Assembly (NCBI GenBank): GCA_019352055.1
Contig: JABBOB010000030.1
Coordinates: forward strand, 1 to 33,712
DNA length: 33,712 nt
Reading direction: 5' to 3'
Source of the DNA: Acidobacteriota bacterium
GTDB taxonomy: Bacteria > Actinomycetota > Actinomycetes > Actinomycetales > Microbacteriaceae
A program made the translations under genes and the position numbers. The notes under the pieces are model-generated. The model saw only the letters and a list, made by a program, of their open reading frames with translations, had not been told where the DNA came from and made no database searches. Positions 1-9,963 of this stretch are shown piece by piece. Position 1 is the first letter of the stretch, and the number at the start of each line of letters is the position of its first letter.

Positions 1-1367
<1,367 letters not shown>

Positions 1368-1480
1368 CCGAGCATCATCCCAGACGGGGCGCGATCCGTC
1401 GTCCGCTCGCCGGGGTTTCCTCGGCACGCCGTGCCGGCGCGGTGCACCCCCACCAGGAGTCCGGGCGACGCGACGGCCGT

Positions 1481-1720
1481 TCAGGAGCCGTAGAGCGCCG
1501 ATGCGTCGGGCTCGTCCATCGGCGCCGAGATGCGGAGCACCGACCAGCCCTGCGGAGCGGAGAGGCGGTCCGCGTGCACCTCGCACAGGTCGTAGCTGTG
1601 CGGCTCGGGCGATCCGGAGAGCGGGCCGAGCACCGCCATCGAATCCGCGTAGACGTAGGTGAGGGTCGCCACCGCCGGCCGTCGGCAGGTCTGCCGCGAG
1701 CACGGGCGGATGGTCGGCAC
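1481..1720 (-). CDS. DUF3499 family protein (small Cys-containing actinobacterial protein)
   Basis: A 79-residue protein typical of the actinobacteria-restricted DUF3499 family, whose function is unknown. The hallmark pieces are an N-terminal CSRQTC pair of cysteines, the [13 protein letters not shown] stretch, then [14 protein letters not shown] with another Cys/His pair and a GWSVLRI end. The CxxxxC and CxxH spacing suggests a small zinc-binding fold, which is my inference. I chose the GTG at 1720, giving [12 protein letters not shown]. The frame is open further upstream to 1783, but that extension overlaps the divergent promoter and does not look like the family. It is transcribed divergently from the metallopeptidase-fold gene, a pairing common in actinobacteria near whiB and ahcY. 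Confidence 0.85.
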   Translation of the reverse strand: MPTIRPCSRQTCRRPAVATLTYVYADSMAVLGPLSGSPEPHSYDLCEVHADRLSAPQGWSVLRISAPMDEPDASALYGS

Positions 1721-1777
1721 GGCCGCATGGTAAGCACATGGCCGCCCGGCGATCTCGTCATGCCGCGGCGCGGCGCG

Positions 1778-1783
1778 TAGCAT
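1778..1783 (+). promoter_or_regulatory. Possible -10 element (TAGCAT) for a leaderless transcript
   Basis: TAGCAT fits the actinobacterial TANNNT -10 pattern and lies 8 nt before the ATG at 1792, which has no Shine-Dalgarno. That layout fits a leaderless or nearly leaderless mRNA. It is a single short match in a divergent promoter region, so support is weak. Confidence 0.3.
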
Positions 1784-1791
1784 CGCTCCTC

Positions 1792-2232
1792 ATGGCCCGC
1801 TCCCGTCGCGTGTCCCACGCGCCGTCGCCGCGAGGAGGGTTCCGCAACCGGCACGGGCGGGGCCTCCGCTCCTCCGTCACCGGGCCGCATCTCCCCGTGC
1901 TGCGCACCCGTGCCGAGACCTTCGAGGGCACGGTCGCCGAGACGGCCGACTACCTGCGCGGTCTGTGGCCGGAGGACCTCGCCGACGTCTCGTTCGAGAT
2001 CGCGGGCATCCCCCGCGTCGCCGGCCCGACCGGGCTCGACCGGTGGTGGGTGGACCAGCACGCGAAGCGCATCGTGCTCTACCGGCTGCCGATCGAGCGG
2101 CTGTCGCACCTCCACGTCGACGACGACTCCCATCAGCGCATGTACATCGAGAGCTGCGTCTTCCGAGCGGTCGCCGAGCTGCTGGGTCGCGACCCCTGGG
2201 ACCTCGCCCCGGACCGGTACCGCCACTTCTGA
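1792..2232 (+). CDS. Metallopeptidase-fold family protein lacking HExxH
   Basis: A 146-residue protein of the zincin-like metallopeptidase family that usually sits beside DUF3499 in actinobacteria. The N-terminus is basic (MARSRRVSHAPSPRGG). The rest carries the family pattern: an ETADYLRGLWPEDLADVSFEI segment near residues 48-67 (abridged here), then RWWVDQHAKRIVLYRLPIER, and a C-terminal helix YIESCVFRAVAELLGRDPWD. In active zincins this last helix carries HExxH. Here no HExxH can be found, so metal-dependent proteolysis is doubtful. The ATG at 1792 is preferred to the upstream in-frame ATG at 1738, because the 18 extra residues are low-complexity Arg/Ala and overlap the promoter side of the divergent gene. 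Confidence 0.75.
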   Translation: MARSRRVSHAPSPRGGFRNRHGRGLRSSVTGPHLPVLRTRAETFEGTVAETADYLRGLWPEDLADVSFEIAGIPRVAGPTGLDRWWVDQHAKRIVLYRLPIERLSHLHVDDDSHQRMYIESCVFRAVAELLGRDPWDLAPDRYRHF

Positions 2233-2358
2233 TCTCCCGGCGAAGCTCTGAGTTCGCTGAGATGCGCGCGGGCCAGCCATCCGTCGGACGGTGGTCGCCG
2301 AACCCCGTCGCGGTCGACCCCGCACCCGGGGAGTCGACCCCACCCGATCGGAGCACCC

Positions 2359-3219
2359 GTGCCACTGACGACGTCCCGCATGCGTGCTGTGCTCATCGCG
2401 ACCGTGATCGCCGGGGTGGCCCTCGTGGCGACCCCGATGCCGGCCATGGCGGCCACGTCGACGGGCTGGGTGCGCGTGGCGCACCTCTCGCCCGACACCA
2501 AGCCCGTCGACGTGCGCCTCGCCGCACTCGACGGCGGCGGCAAGGTGCTCTCCATCGACGATGTGTCCTACGGCTCGGTGTCCAAGTACTGGTCGCTGCC
2601 CGTCGGCGACTACGCCGTCGCGATGCGGGCAGCGGGAAGTGCGGCGTCCAGCACGCCCGTCGTCTCCACGTCCGTCTCCGTGACGGCCGGCAGCGCCGCC
2701 ACCGTCGCGGTGTTCGGGACGAACGCCGACCTGACGACCAAGGTGATCGCCGACTCGCTGACGCTCCCGAAGGCCGGGGATGCGCGCGTCCGCGTCGTGC
2801 AGGCCTCCACCTCCGCGGATCCGGTGACGGTCACCGCGGCTCCGACCACCCCGATCCTGTCCGATGCGAGCACGACCACGGTGTCGCCCTACGCCGACGT
2901 GCAGGCGGGCAGCTGGACGCTCAGGGCCACCAGCGGGACGAAGTCGGCGACCGAGACGATCGACCTGCGGTCGGGGCAGATCGCGAGCGTGCTCGTGCTC
3001 GACGACGCGACGGGCGGCATCGTCCTGCGACGCGTGCTCGATTCCTCGAGCGTCGGCGGCGTTCCGAGGGGATACCTCGCGACCGGCGGCGGCTACCTCG
3101 CTCATGCGGCGGCGCAGCAGCAGCTCGACACGATGCTCGCGGCCGGCGGCCTCGGTGTGCTCGCCGCCGCCGGCGTGATCACGGGTCTCGTGGCCCGTCG
3201 CCGGCGAGCCCGTGCGTAG
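2359..3219 (+). CDS. DUF4397 domain surface protein, likely sortase F substrate
   Basis: A 286-residue exported protein. It has a signal peptide (MPLTTSRMRAVLIATVIAGV then a cleavage-like AMAATS site near residue 31). One DUF4397 region starts with WVRVAHLSPDTKPVDVRLAA and contains the typical YWSLPVGDYAVAMRAAG and DARVRVVQAS strands. A C-terminal hydrophobic segment ends in VARRRRARA. No LPXTG is present; the residues just before the membrane segment are PRGYLATGGG. The GTG at 2359 is preceded by GGAG at good spacing; the ATG at 2380 is an alternative. The gene overlaps the class F sortase by 8 nt. DUF4397-sortase F pairs are common in actinobacteria, so this is likely the dedicated substrate, anchored to the wall or the membrane. 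Confidence 0.85.
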   Translation: MPLTTSRMRAVLIATVIAGVALVATPMPAMAATSTGWVRVAHLSPDTKPVDVRLAALDGGGKVLSIDDVSYGSVSKYWSLPVGDYAVAMRAAGSAASSTPVVSTSVSVTAGSAATVAVFGTNADLTTKVIADSLTLPKAGDARVRVVQASTSADPVTVTAAPTTPILSDASTTTVSPYADVQAGSWTLRATSGTKSATETIDLRSGQIASVLVLDDATGGIVLRRVLDSSSVGGVPRGYLATGGGYLAHAAAQQQLDTMLAAGGLGVLAAAGVITGLVARRRRARA

Positions 3220-3853
3220 AACGCCGGCGCTGCTCGCCGGGGTTGCGCTCGCCGCCGCGCTCGCGCTGACCGGGTGCACGACCGCCGCACCGGACACGCA
3301 CCCCGCGAAGCCGGTCCCGACCGTCTCCCCCACCGCGCAGCCCGCGGTCGCGAAGGCGGCCGGCTTCCAGGACCCGGCCTCGGACGGCGCTCCCGCGACG
3401 ACCGCCACCCGGCCGGTCCGGATCGTGATCCCGGCGATCGGCGTGGACGCGGGCCTGATCGATCTCGCGCGGGACGCCCAGGGCGTCCTCCAGGCCCCGC
3501 CGTCGACCGTGCTCGACAAGGCCGGCTGGTACGCGAAGGGCACGGTTCCCGGACAGATCGGGCCGGCCGTCATCGCAGGCCATGTGGACTGGGTGAAGCA
3601 GGTCGCCGTGTTCCACCGCCTCGGCGAGCTCACGGCCGGTGACGCGATCACCGTCGTCATGAACGACGGGTCGACGGTGCACTTCACCGTCGACGACGTC
3701 CGCACGGTGTCGAAGTTCGCCTTCCCGACGGCGTCCGTCTACGGCCCGACCCCGGACCCCCAGCTCCGCGTGATCACCTGCGGCGGCCCGTGGGACGACG
3801 CCCGCAACATCTACAGCGACAACGTGGTGGTGTCGGCCGCCGAGGCGGGCTGA
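3212..3853 (+). CDS. Class F sortase, lipoprotein-type signal
   Basis: A 213-residue transpeptidase that would act outside the membrane, cleaving a sorting signal and attaching the protein to a cell-wall nucleophile. It begins with a GTG and a signal ending in LALTGC, so Cys22 is a lipobox cysteine. A Pro/Thr/Ala-rich linker follows. The catalytic domain shows VRIVIPAIGVDAGLIDL, IAGHVDW (His124), the VITCGG strand (Cys190) and the following ARNIYSDNVVV with Arg198. These form the His-Cys-Arg triad in the class F arrangement. Its start overlaps the end of the DUF4397 gene by 8 nt, which implies translational coupling with its probable substrate. It ends 4 nt before the convergent acyltransferase stop. 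Confidence 0.92.
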   Translation: MRRTPALLAGVALAAALALTGCTTAAPDTHPAKPVPTVSPTAQPAVAKAAGFQDPASDGAPATTATRPVRIVIPAIGVDAGLIDLARDAQGVLQAPPSTVLDKAGWYAKGTVPGQIGPAVIAGHVDWVKQVAVFHRLGELTAGDAITVVMNDGSTVHFTVDDVRTVSKFAFPTASVYGPTPDPQLRVITCGGPWDDARNIYSDNVVVSAAEAG

Positions 3854-3857
3854 GCGC

Positions 3858-5081
3858 TCACGCGGTGCGGGACTCCCGGACGGAGCGCTCCACGACCCGA
3901 GCCGCCCCGCGCTTCGCCGACCGCGCGAGCTTGTGCAGCGGCTTCTCGACGAGGCGGAAGAACCCCCAGCCGGTCAGCGTCGCCAGCGGGACTCCGATCA
4001 GCGCCGCGACGGGCCAGTTCCAGTCGCCGAGCAACCAGGTCAGGGTCGCCAGCACGGGCAGATGGACCAGGTAGAGGCTGAACGAGATCCGGCCGAGGAA
4101 CTGCGGCACGCGGCTCTCGAGGAAGCGGCGGAACCGCGTGGCCGCCCCGGCGACGACCACGATCCCGGCCCCGCCGAGCGCCTCGAGTCCGACGAGTGCG
4201 TGGCTGCCGTCGCTGCCCGCCGGCACGAGCGGCGTCAGCAGGAACTGGCAGATGAGCACGAGGGCGCTGATCGGGAGGATCATCGCGAGCAGCCGTCTGG
4301 CGCGCCGGGACTCGCTCCAGCCCTCGATGGCCTGCAGGCGGACCGCGATCAGGGTCCCGAGGAAGAAGATCGGCAGGTACTGGAGGGTGTCGATGTGGCC
4401 GACGGCGCCCGCGACGGACAGGCCGACCGCGAGCAGTCCTGCGGGCAGCCACCAGCGGCGGACCAGGACCGCGACGACGAGGAAGCCCGGCAGGAGCAGG
4501 GAGAACAGGAACTCCCACTTCAGCGTCCAGAGCACGTTGTCGTAGTGGACGCTGCCGCCCATCAGCGAGAACTCGACGACGAGCTGCTGCCAGCCCCAGG
4601 TCGACTGCACCTGGCCCGCCAGCCAGCTGCCGCCGGTCACCTGCGACGGCACCCGCGGCACGGCGAGCAGCAACGCGGTCGCGAACACGATCGCCGCCCA
4701 GGCGGGCAGCAGCAGCCGGACGACACGGCTGACGACGAGGCCCGGCCAGGAGAAGTCGACGTGCCGGAGCGCCGGCAGCACCACGACCACCCCGGACAGG
4801 ACGAAGAAGACGATGACCGCCTCGTGGCCGGCGGTGAGGAGCTTCAGCGGGGTGCGCTCGAGCCACCACCAGCCGCTGCCGAACGCGGGCTCCCCCGGCG
4901 GTTGGGACACCGGCTGCGCGATGAGCAGCACGTGATGGAGCACCACGAGGAACGCGGCGACGCCTCGGAGGCCGTCGAGCGCGTGCACCCGCTCGCGGTT
5001 CCGGCGCCGAGGCGCGTGGGCCGTGGCCGCGACCTCGCCGGGCTGCCGGGTCGCGACGCCGCGCTCGACGTCGACGCTCAT
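3858..5081 (-). CDS. Acyltransferase 3 family membrane protein (OafA/YrhL type)
   Basis: A 407-residue integral membrane acyltransferase of the family that O-acylates surface glycans. The first segment LDGLRGVAAFLVVLHHVLL is the classical N-terminal motif. It is followed by EAVIVFFVLSGVVVVLP, the RVVRLLLPAW stretch, a HYDNVLWTLKWEFLF motif, about ten hydrophobic segments in total, and the late FLGRISFSLYLVHLPVL motif. The tail is basic. The start is the ATG at 5081 (MSVDVERG), since the open frame continues upstream only as low-complexity sequence antisense to the DUF5719 gene. It is convergent with the sortase gene. The substrate cannot be read from sequence; exopolysaccharide or a wall polymer is a plausible guess given the neighbours. 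Confidence 0.88.
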   Translation of the reverse strand: MSVDVERGVATRQPGEVAATAHAPRRRNRERVHALDGLRGVAAFLVVLHHVLLIAQPVSQPPGEPAFGSGWWWLERTPLKLLTAGHEAVIVFFVLSGVVVVLPALRHVDFSWPGLVVSRVVRLLLPAWAAIVFATALLLAVPRVPSQVTGGSWLAGQVQSTWGWQQLVVEFSLMGGSVHYDNVLWTLKWEFLFSLLLPGFLVVAVLVRRWWLPAGLLAVGLSVAGAVGHIDTLQYLPIFFLGTLIAVRLQAIEGWSESRRARRLLAMILPISALVLICQFLLTPLVPAGSDGSHALVGLEALGGAGIVVVAGAATRFRRFLESRVPQFLGRISFSLYLVHLPVLATLTWLLGDWNWPVAALIGVPLATLTGWGFFRLVEKPLHKLARSAKRGAARVVERSVRESRTA

Positions 5082-5117
5082 CGCACCGATCCCGGCGGAG
5101 GAGTGCTCACGTGCCGC

Positions 5118-5155
5118 GGCATGCCGGAACGGTACCCGGTGACGTTCGGCATGCC
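5118..5155 (-). terminator. Hairpin terminator downstream of the DUF5719 gene
   Basis: Arms GGCATGCC (5118-5125) plus GAACG (5127-5131) pair with CGTTC (5143-5147) plus GGCATGCC (5148-5155). There is one bulged base at 5126 and an 11-nt loop. It lies 46 nt past the DUF5719 stop and has no T-run, as is usual in high-GC actinobacteria. Confidence 0.6.
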
Positions 5156-5200
5156 CCTCCGAAGCCGCGACGCGTCCGCTGGGGGCGAGCCGCGCGCCGG

Positions 5201-6769
5201 TCACGGCTGGATGCGGATGGCGCGCGCCTCCTGGTCCGAGGCCGTGACGGGGTAGCCGGCGACGGCGTCGCTGCCCGCGTAGCTCACCGCCGCGAGGAGG
5301 CCGGAGGCGCCGTGCAGGACGAGCATCCCGCGCGTCACCGGGACCGCGACCGCGCCCTTGGCGGGCACCTGGACGGTCCGGGAGACCGCGCCGGACAGCC
5401 GGACGGCGCGCGCCGCCCCCGGGTTCACGATGCTGAGCACGGGCGCCGGCGCGTTCACGACCGCGACGGCGGAGGTCGCGGACAGCGGCGATGCCGCGGC
5501 GAACCAGGCGAAGTCGATCCCGCGGGCCGTCGAGGTGGCGGAGGCCGCGGCGTTCGCGTTCGCCGAGGACCCCGACGACGCCGAGCCGGTCGACGTGTTC
5601 ACGGGCCCGCTGCCGCCGACCAGCCCCGCGTCGGTGCCGAACGCGCTGCTGCTGGAGGTACCGGAGCCGACGGGGGTGCCCGTGGACGTCGCGTCCGGCG
5701 TCAGGGAGCCGCCGACGTCGCCGATGACCGCGCTGCGCACCCCGACGACGACGGGGAGCTTCGCGGAGACGCGCACCGTGTAGGTGCCGTCGGCGAGGCC
5801 CGTCACCGGGAAGTCGGTGACCACCCCGCCGGTGACCCGCCGGCCGAGCGTGACCGCCTGACCGCCGCCGTCCGGGGTCGCCGTGATCGACACGTCGGCG
5901 GCGTCGGAGCCGGGGAGGAGCACGCGGACCACCGTCTGCAGGTCGGCGTAGTCGTCCGCCCGCGATGCCTGTGCGACGGCCGCGGCGCCGAGCACGCGCA
6001 CGCCGGCCACGACCTGCTGCAGCGCGGGGGCGGCGGTCGGGCCCGTCATGTCGAGGCCGCCGGACTCGAGCCCTCGCACGGTGCGCTGCTCGAGCGCGAC
6101 GCCGACGCGGCCCCCGGTGGAGGTGACCCGGACGACGGTCCCGCCCGCGGAGGGCGCGACCCCCGCGAGGGACACCGCCTTCCGGCTCTTCGCGGGGACG
6201 ACCAGCTGGCTGAACGAGCCGGAGTCGACCGGTCCGTTCTCCGTCCAGACGCGGACCCCGACCTGCGCGTCGACGGAGGAGGCGTTGGCGAGCGTCAGCA
6301 CGGTCGTCCGGCCGGTCGTGGTGGCGCCGGCGGCGAACCACACGTCGCTCTGCGGCGCGGTGCAGGAGGTGGCGATCAGGCCCGCGGCGTCGCCGACCGT
6401 GACCTGGTCGAGCTGCGCAGCGGCCAGGGCACCCGACCTGCTCGCGGCGGGCGCACCGACCGCGCGGGGTGCGGCGCCGCCCTTCACCTCGCCGCGGCCG
6501 AGCACGACCGTCGTGGTCCTGGCGCCGCCCACGGTCCCGACCACGCGCGTCGGCGTGTCGGTCGCCGTGAGCGCGTTCGCGTTCGTCGGGTCGGCGCCGA
6601 CCGCGATCGCGGGGCCGGGGCACACCAGCGACTGCGGCGCGGACGACGGGGTGGCGAGCTGCGACCGGTCGACGACGCCGAAGGCGGGCAGCTGACCGGC
6701 GGCACCGGCTGCGAGCACGCCCGCGGCGACGAGCGCGGTGGCGCCGATGATGCGTGCGTTCAGCGCCAC
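5201..6769 (-). CDS. DUF5719 family exported protein
   Basis: A 522-residue exported protein of unknown function in the actinobacterial DUF5719 family. The N-terminus is a signal or anchor (MALNARIIGATALVAAGVLA then AGAAG). The body is a series of beta-rich repeats with phrases such as TSCTAPQSDVWFAAGATTTG, VRVWTENGPVDSG and QLVVPAKSRKAVSLAG. A Ser/Thr/Gly/Ala linker lies around residues 365-420, followed by a final domain ending RAIRIQP. Its GTG start overlaps the 3' end of the large glycosyltransferase gene by 10 nt, so the two are co-transcribed. The glycosyltransferase-DUF5719 pair next to whiB is a recurrent actinobacterial arrangement, which suggests an envelope-assembly role. That role is inference only. 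Confidence 0.8.
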   Translation of the reverse strand: MALNARIIGATALVAAGVLAAGAAGQLPAFGVVDRSQLATPSSAPQSLVCPGPAIAVGADPTNANALTATDTPTRVVGTVGGARTTTVVLGRGEVKGGAAPRAVGAPAASRSGALAAAQLDQVTVGDAAGLIATSCTAPQSDVWFAAGATTTGRTTVLTLANASSVDAQVGVRVWTENGPVDSGSFSQLVVPAKSRKAVSLAGVAPSAGGTVVRVTSTGGRVGVALEQRTVRGLESGGLDMTGPTAAPALQQVVAGVRVLGAAAVAQASRADDYADLQTVVRVLLPGSDAADVSITATPDGGGQAVTLGRRVTGGVVTDFPVTGLADGTYTVRVSAKLPVVVGVRSAVIGDVGGSLTPDATSTGTPVGSGTSSSSAFGTDAGLVGGSGPVNTSTGSASSGSSANANAAASATSTARGIDFAWFAAASPLSATSAVAVVNAPAPVLSIVNPGAARAVRLSGAVSRTVQVPAKGAVAVPVTRGMLVLHGASGLLAAVSYAGSDAVAGYPVTASDQEARAIRIQP

Positions 6770-9700
6770 GAGCCCACCTCCTCCGTCTGCCGTGTGCTCA
6801 CCGCGACGGCCTGGAGCTCGCGCGCCATCGCCTGCTCCGGGGTGCGGACGACGACCTGGGGGCGCGGCGCGATCGAACGGGTGTCGGCCTTCGGCGCGCG
6901 CAGGCTCGGCAACGGTCGGAAGCGGTTCGTCAGACGCGAGGTGGGCAGCGCGAGCAGCGCCGTCAGCGCGAAGACGATCGCCTGCGCGAGCAGCACCGCG
7001 ATGCCGAGCGGGCTGCCGGTGTTCGACGGACCGCGAAGCAGATCGATGGGGCCCGTCGTCTTCAGGTCGTCGAAGCGGTACAGGGTGCCGGCCGACGTCG
7101 TGGACACCACGGACAGCAGCGGGTTCGCCCCGAGGGCTCCGCGAGCGTCCGCGAGCGCGGTCGTCCCGGCGGCGCCCCCGCCGTTCTGCAGCAGCACATA
7201 CCCGATCCGGTATGCGTCGAGCGAGGCGGCGAGGTCGTCGCCGGTCGGCTGCACGAGGCCGGCCGCGAGGCGGGCCAGCCCCGAGGACTCGCCGAAGCCG
7301 GCGGTGGTCTGCAAGGTGCTGAGCGACTCGAGGGTGCGGCCCTGGCCTCGCGTGAGCAGGCTGCGGTAGCTGCCGTCCGCCTCCGCGGTGAGGGTCAGCA
7401 TCCCGAGGTCAGGGGTCGCGCGCCCTTCAGCCGCGACCAGGGCGGGCACGGTCGCGGAACCGCTCGCCCTCACCTGCGCCGAGCCGAGGATCACGCCGAC
7501 GAGCACCGGGGAGACCGCGGCGAGCATCGCCGCGACGGCGGTGAAGCCGACGATCGCGGCGCCACCGGAGCGGGCGCGCGCGGTCGTGTGCCCCGATGCG
7601 CGGATGGGCAGACTGCCGACCGCGGCGAGGCGGTCGAGGCCGCACACCGCCGCCTCGAGCACCGCGAGCCAGGCGAGGCTGAGGCCGGCGCCCGGCCACG
7701 CCGAGATCGGCGTGCCGCCGCTCGACACGACCTCGAGGCGGGTCGCCAGCACGGCGAACACGAGGCCGCCGACACCGAAGAGGCCGACGCGGATCGGGAC
7801 GCCCTGCCGGGGCCAGAACAGGCCGATGACCGCGAGGAGCAGGAGCGGGACGCCGAGCGCCCACACGAACACGGCGGAGAGCCCCGAGCCGAGACCGAGG
7901 GGCGCCGTCAGGCCCTCCCACGCGTCGATGGCCCAGGTCGGCCAGCCTGCAGCGAGCTGCAGCACGGTGGCGATGCGCGGCGGGAGCCCGAGCAGGTTCG
8001 CGGTCGTGCTCGGATCCGCGACCGGGCCCGGGTCGGCGAGCACGCCGAGGATGCGGCCGTGCGCGACCTGCTCGGCCACGAGCGGCAGGAACAGGACCGC
8101 GGTGGGGATCGGCAGGGGCAGGATCCGCAGGATCCGGCTGCGCTCCCCCGTCCGCACGGCGAGGCCCAGCGCGACCGCGGCGACCCATGCGATGAAGAGC
8201 AGCGGCAGGAGGCTCGGCGCGCACGCGGCGATCAGCGCACCGAGCAGACCGAGCCACGCGGACGCGGTCCAGGAGGAGCGCACCCGGAAGGCCGCCAGCA
8301 GCACGAACGGCGCGGCCAGGTGCACGAGCACGCCGCCGATCCGGCCGGAGTCGAGCGCCACGACGAGGGTCGGCGCGGCCGCCCACAGCAGGCCGCCGAT
8401 GATCCGGAGGGGGCGCCGGCGGGTGAACCGGGCGGTCGCGAGCCAGCCGCCCGCCGCGGCGATCGGCAGGGCGAGGATCCACAGCCCGACGATCGCCGCG
8501 GACGGATGCCAGAACGTGATGGTGCCGAGCACGGCGATCACGGCGGCGAACGGGTCGGCAGGGCCGACGAACCCGCCGCCGAGCAGGTGCACCCCCCACC
8601 CCACGTTGCGCCAGAGCGAGTCGAAGGAGCCGAGCGGCAGCAGCTGGCCGCCCGAGAGCGCCTCGGCCCCGAACAGCGGTTGGAACAGCACGACCGAGAC
8701 GGCGAGCATCGTCAGCACCGTCGCCATGCCGCCGCTCGTGAAGAAGTGCAGCGACTCCTCCCGGTTCGGCTGCTTCCCGTTGTCGCGGGCGAGCGCTCTC
8801 CGGTGCCGCACCTCCCGCCAGTGCAGCCGCAGCGGCGCGATCGACGCCCAGCCCGCCTGGTGGTCACGGGCGATGCGGGCGCGGGACCGCGCGACGGCGG
8901 CGAAACGGGTACCGAACACGACCAGGGCGGCCAGCAGCTCCGCGGGCGCGGAGCCCGGCGCCTTGCGGAGGATCTGGCCCACGGCCCGGAACAGCGCGAC
9001 GGGGAGGATCGAGAGCCAGTGGACCGGCACCAGCGGCAGGGCCGCGTAGACGAGGCGGCGGTGCAGCTGCGCCTCCCTCCGCAGCCGGACGCGGCGGGGC
9101 TCGGACGTCGAGGCGCCGAGCAGGCGCGTTCCCGGTGCGTCGGTACCCGCGGAGAGCACGCGAGCGGTCGGCTCGAGCTGCACGCGGTAGCCGGCGAGCC
9201 GGGCGCGGACGCAGAAGTCGAGGGCGTCGTCGATGGCGGGCAGCGCGCGGTCGAAGCCGCCGAGGCGCTTCCACGCGGCGGCCTGGACGAGCATGCCGCC
9301 CGCGGCGACGGCGAGGACGTCGCTGTGCCGGTCGTACTGGGCCTGGTCGAGCTCGGGCTCCGCCATCTCGACGGCGGTGCCCCACGGCGTCATGGTCTCG
9401 CCGAAGGAGTGGATGTACGCGGGGGCGTCCCACTGCATCTGCTTCGGGCCGGCGACCGCGACGGACGGGGACCCCTCGACGGAGTAGAGGAGCCGCTCGA
9501 GCGCGGTGGGCTCGGGCGCGTTGTCGCTCGCGAGCAACCACAGCCAGTCGTTCTCGGTCGCGTCGATGCCCGCGGCCCGGAAGCCGTTCTCGACCGCCTG
9601 CCCGAACCCGGCCCTGGCGGCGACCCGCGCGTGGACCGTCGGCTCGACCCCGTCGATGATGGTGCTGGTCACCGGGCTGTTCCCGAGCTGCACGACGACG

Positions 9701-9804
9701 AGGCGATCGGGCAGCCGCGTCTGCATGGTGATGGCATCGAGGGTGTCACGCAGGAAGTCGGCCCCGTCCGCCGCGATGAGGATCGCAGTGACAGATCTCG
9801 GCAC
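6760..9804 (-). CDS. Large family 2 glycosyltransferase with C-terminal polytopic membrane region
   Basis: A 1014-residue fusion. Residues 1 to about 250 form a GT2 domain: SVTAILIAADGADFLRDTLD, a TRLPDRLVVVQLGNS strand, and WLWLLASDNAPEPTALERLL where the metal-binding DxD would be. Here it reads SDN. FDRALPAIDDALDFCVRARL is the acceptor-side motif. From about residue 270 onward there are many hydrophobic segments in the style of polytopic polymer-assembly enzymes. The long external loop near the C-terminus contains LLTRGQGRTLESLSTL. The last 70 residues are a charged cytoplasmic tail. It starts with GTG at 9804 without an obvious Shine-Dalgarno. It is coupled to DUF5719 by a 10-nt overlap. 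It probably acts in cell-wall glycan synthesis; donor and acceptor are unknown. Confidence 0.82.
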   Translation of the reverse strand: MPRSVTAILIAADGADFLRDTLDAITMQTRLPDRLVVVQLGNSPVTSTIIDGVEPTVHARVAARAGFGQAVENGFRAAGIDATENDWLWLLASDNAPEPTALERLLYSVEGSPSVAVAGPKQMQWDAPAYIHSFGETMTPWGTAVEMAEPELDQAQYDRHSDVLAVAAGGMLVQAAAWKRLGGFDRALPAIDDALDFCVRARLAGYRVQLEPTARVLSAGTDAPGTRLLGASTSEPRRVRLRREAQLHRRLVYAALPLVPVHWLSILPVALFRAVGQILRKAPGSAPAELLAALVVFGTRFAAVARSRARIARDHQAGWASIAPLRLHWREVRHRRALARDNGKQPNREESLHFFTSGGMATVLTMLAVSVVLFQPLFGAEALSGGQLLPLGSFDSLWRNVGWGVHLLGGGFVGPADPFAAVIAVLGTITFWHPSAAIVGLWILALPIAAAGGWLATARFTRRRPLRIIGGLLWAAAPTLVVALDSGRIGGVLVHLAAPFVLLAAFRVRSSWTASAWLGLLGALIAACAPSLLPLLFIAWVAAVALGLAVRTGERSRILRILPLPIPTAVLFLPLVAEQVAHGRILGVLADPGPVADPSTTANLLGLPPRIATVLQLAAGWPTWAIDAWEGLTAPLGLGSGLSAVFVWALGVPLLLLAVIGLFWPRQGVPIRVGLFGVGGLVFAVLATRLEVVSSGGTPISAWPGAGLSLAWLAVLEAAVCGLDRLAAVGSLPIRASGHTTARARSGGAAIVGFTAVAAMLAAVSPVLVGVILGSAQVRASGSATVPALVAAEGRATPDLGMLTLTAEADGSYRSLLTRGQGRTLESLSTLQTTAGFGESSGLARLAAGLVQPTGDDLAASLDAYRIGYVLLQNGGGAAGTTALADARGALGANPLLSVVSTTSAGTLYRFDDLKTTGPIDLLRGPSNTGSPLGIAVLLAQAIVFALTALLALPTSRLTNRFRPLPSLRAPKADTRSIAPRPQVVVRTPEQAMARELQAVAVSTRQTEEVGSWR

Positions 9805-9908
9805 CCGATGACGGTAGGCGGCGCCCCCGCGCCGCGCCGCGCCGCCGCGCCGCGACTGCGCAGACCCATCGTCCGGCTGCGAGGCGGCCGAACCGCCCTG
9901 GACGCGCG

Positions 9909-9944
9909 GAACGGCCGTGGACCGTCACTGGTCCGCGGCCGTTC
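9909..9944 (-). terminator. Strong hairpin terminator of whiB
   Basis: A 15-bp stem (9909-9923 with 9930-9944) with one mismatch, which is at worst a wobble pair, and a 6-nt loop. The right arm starts GGTCCGCGGCC. It begins about 20 nt past the whiB stop on the minus strand. There is no T-run. It separates whiB from the glycosyltransferase gene, so those two are probably separate transcripts. Confidence 0.75.
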
Positions 9945-9963
9945 GCGACGTGTGAGGAGCTGC

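Noticed and set aside
9827-9855. GCGCC/GCCGC simple repeat before the glycosyltransferase start
   Set aside because: A short low-complexity run in a GC-rich leader with no clear unit conservation or pairing that would suggest function.
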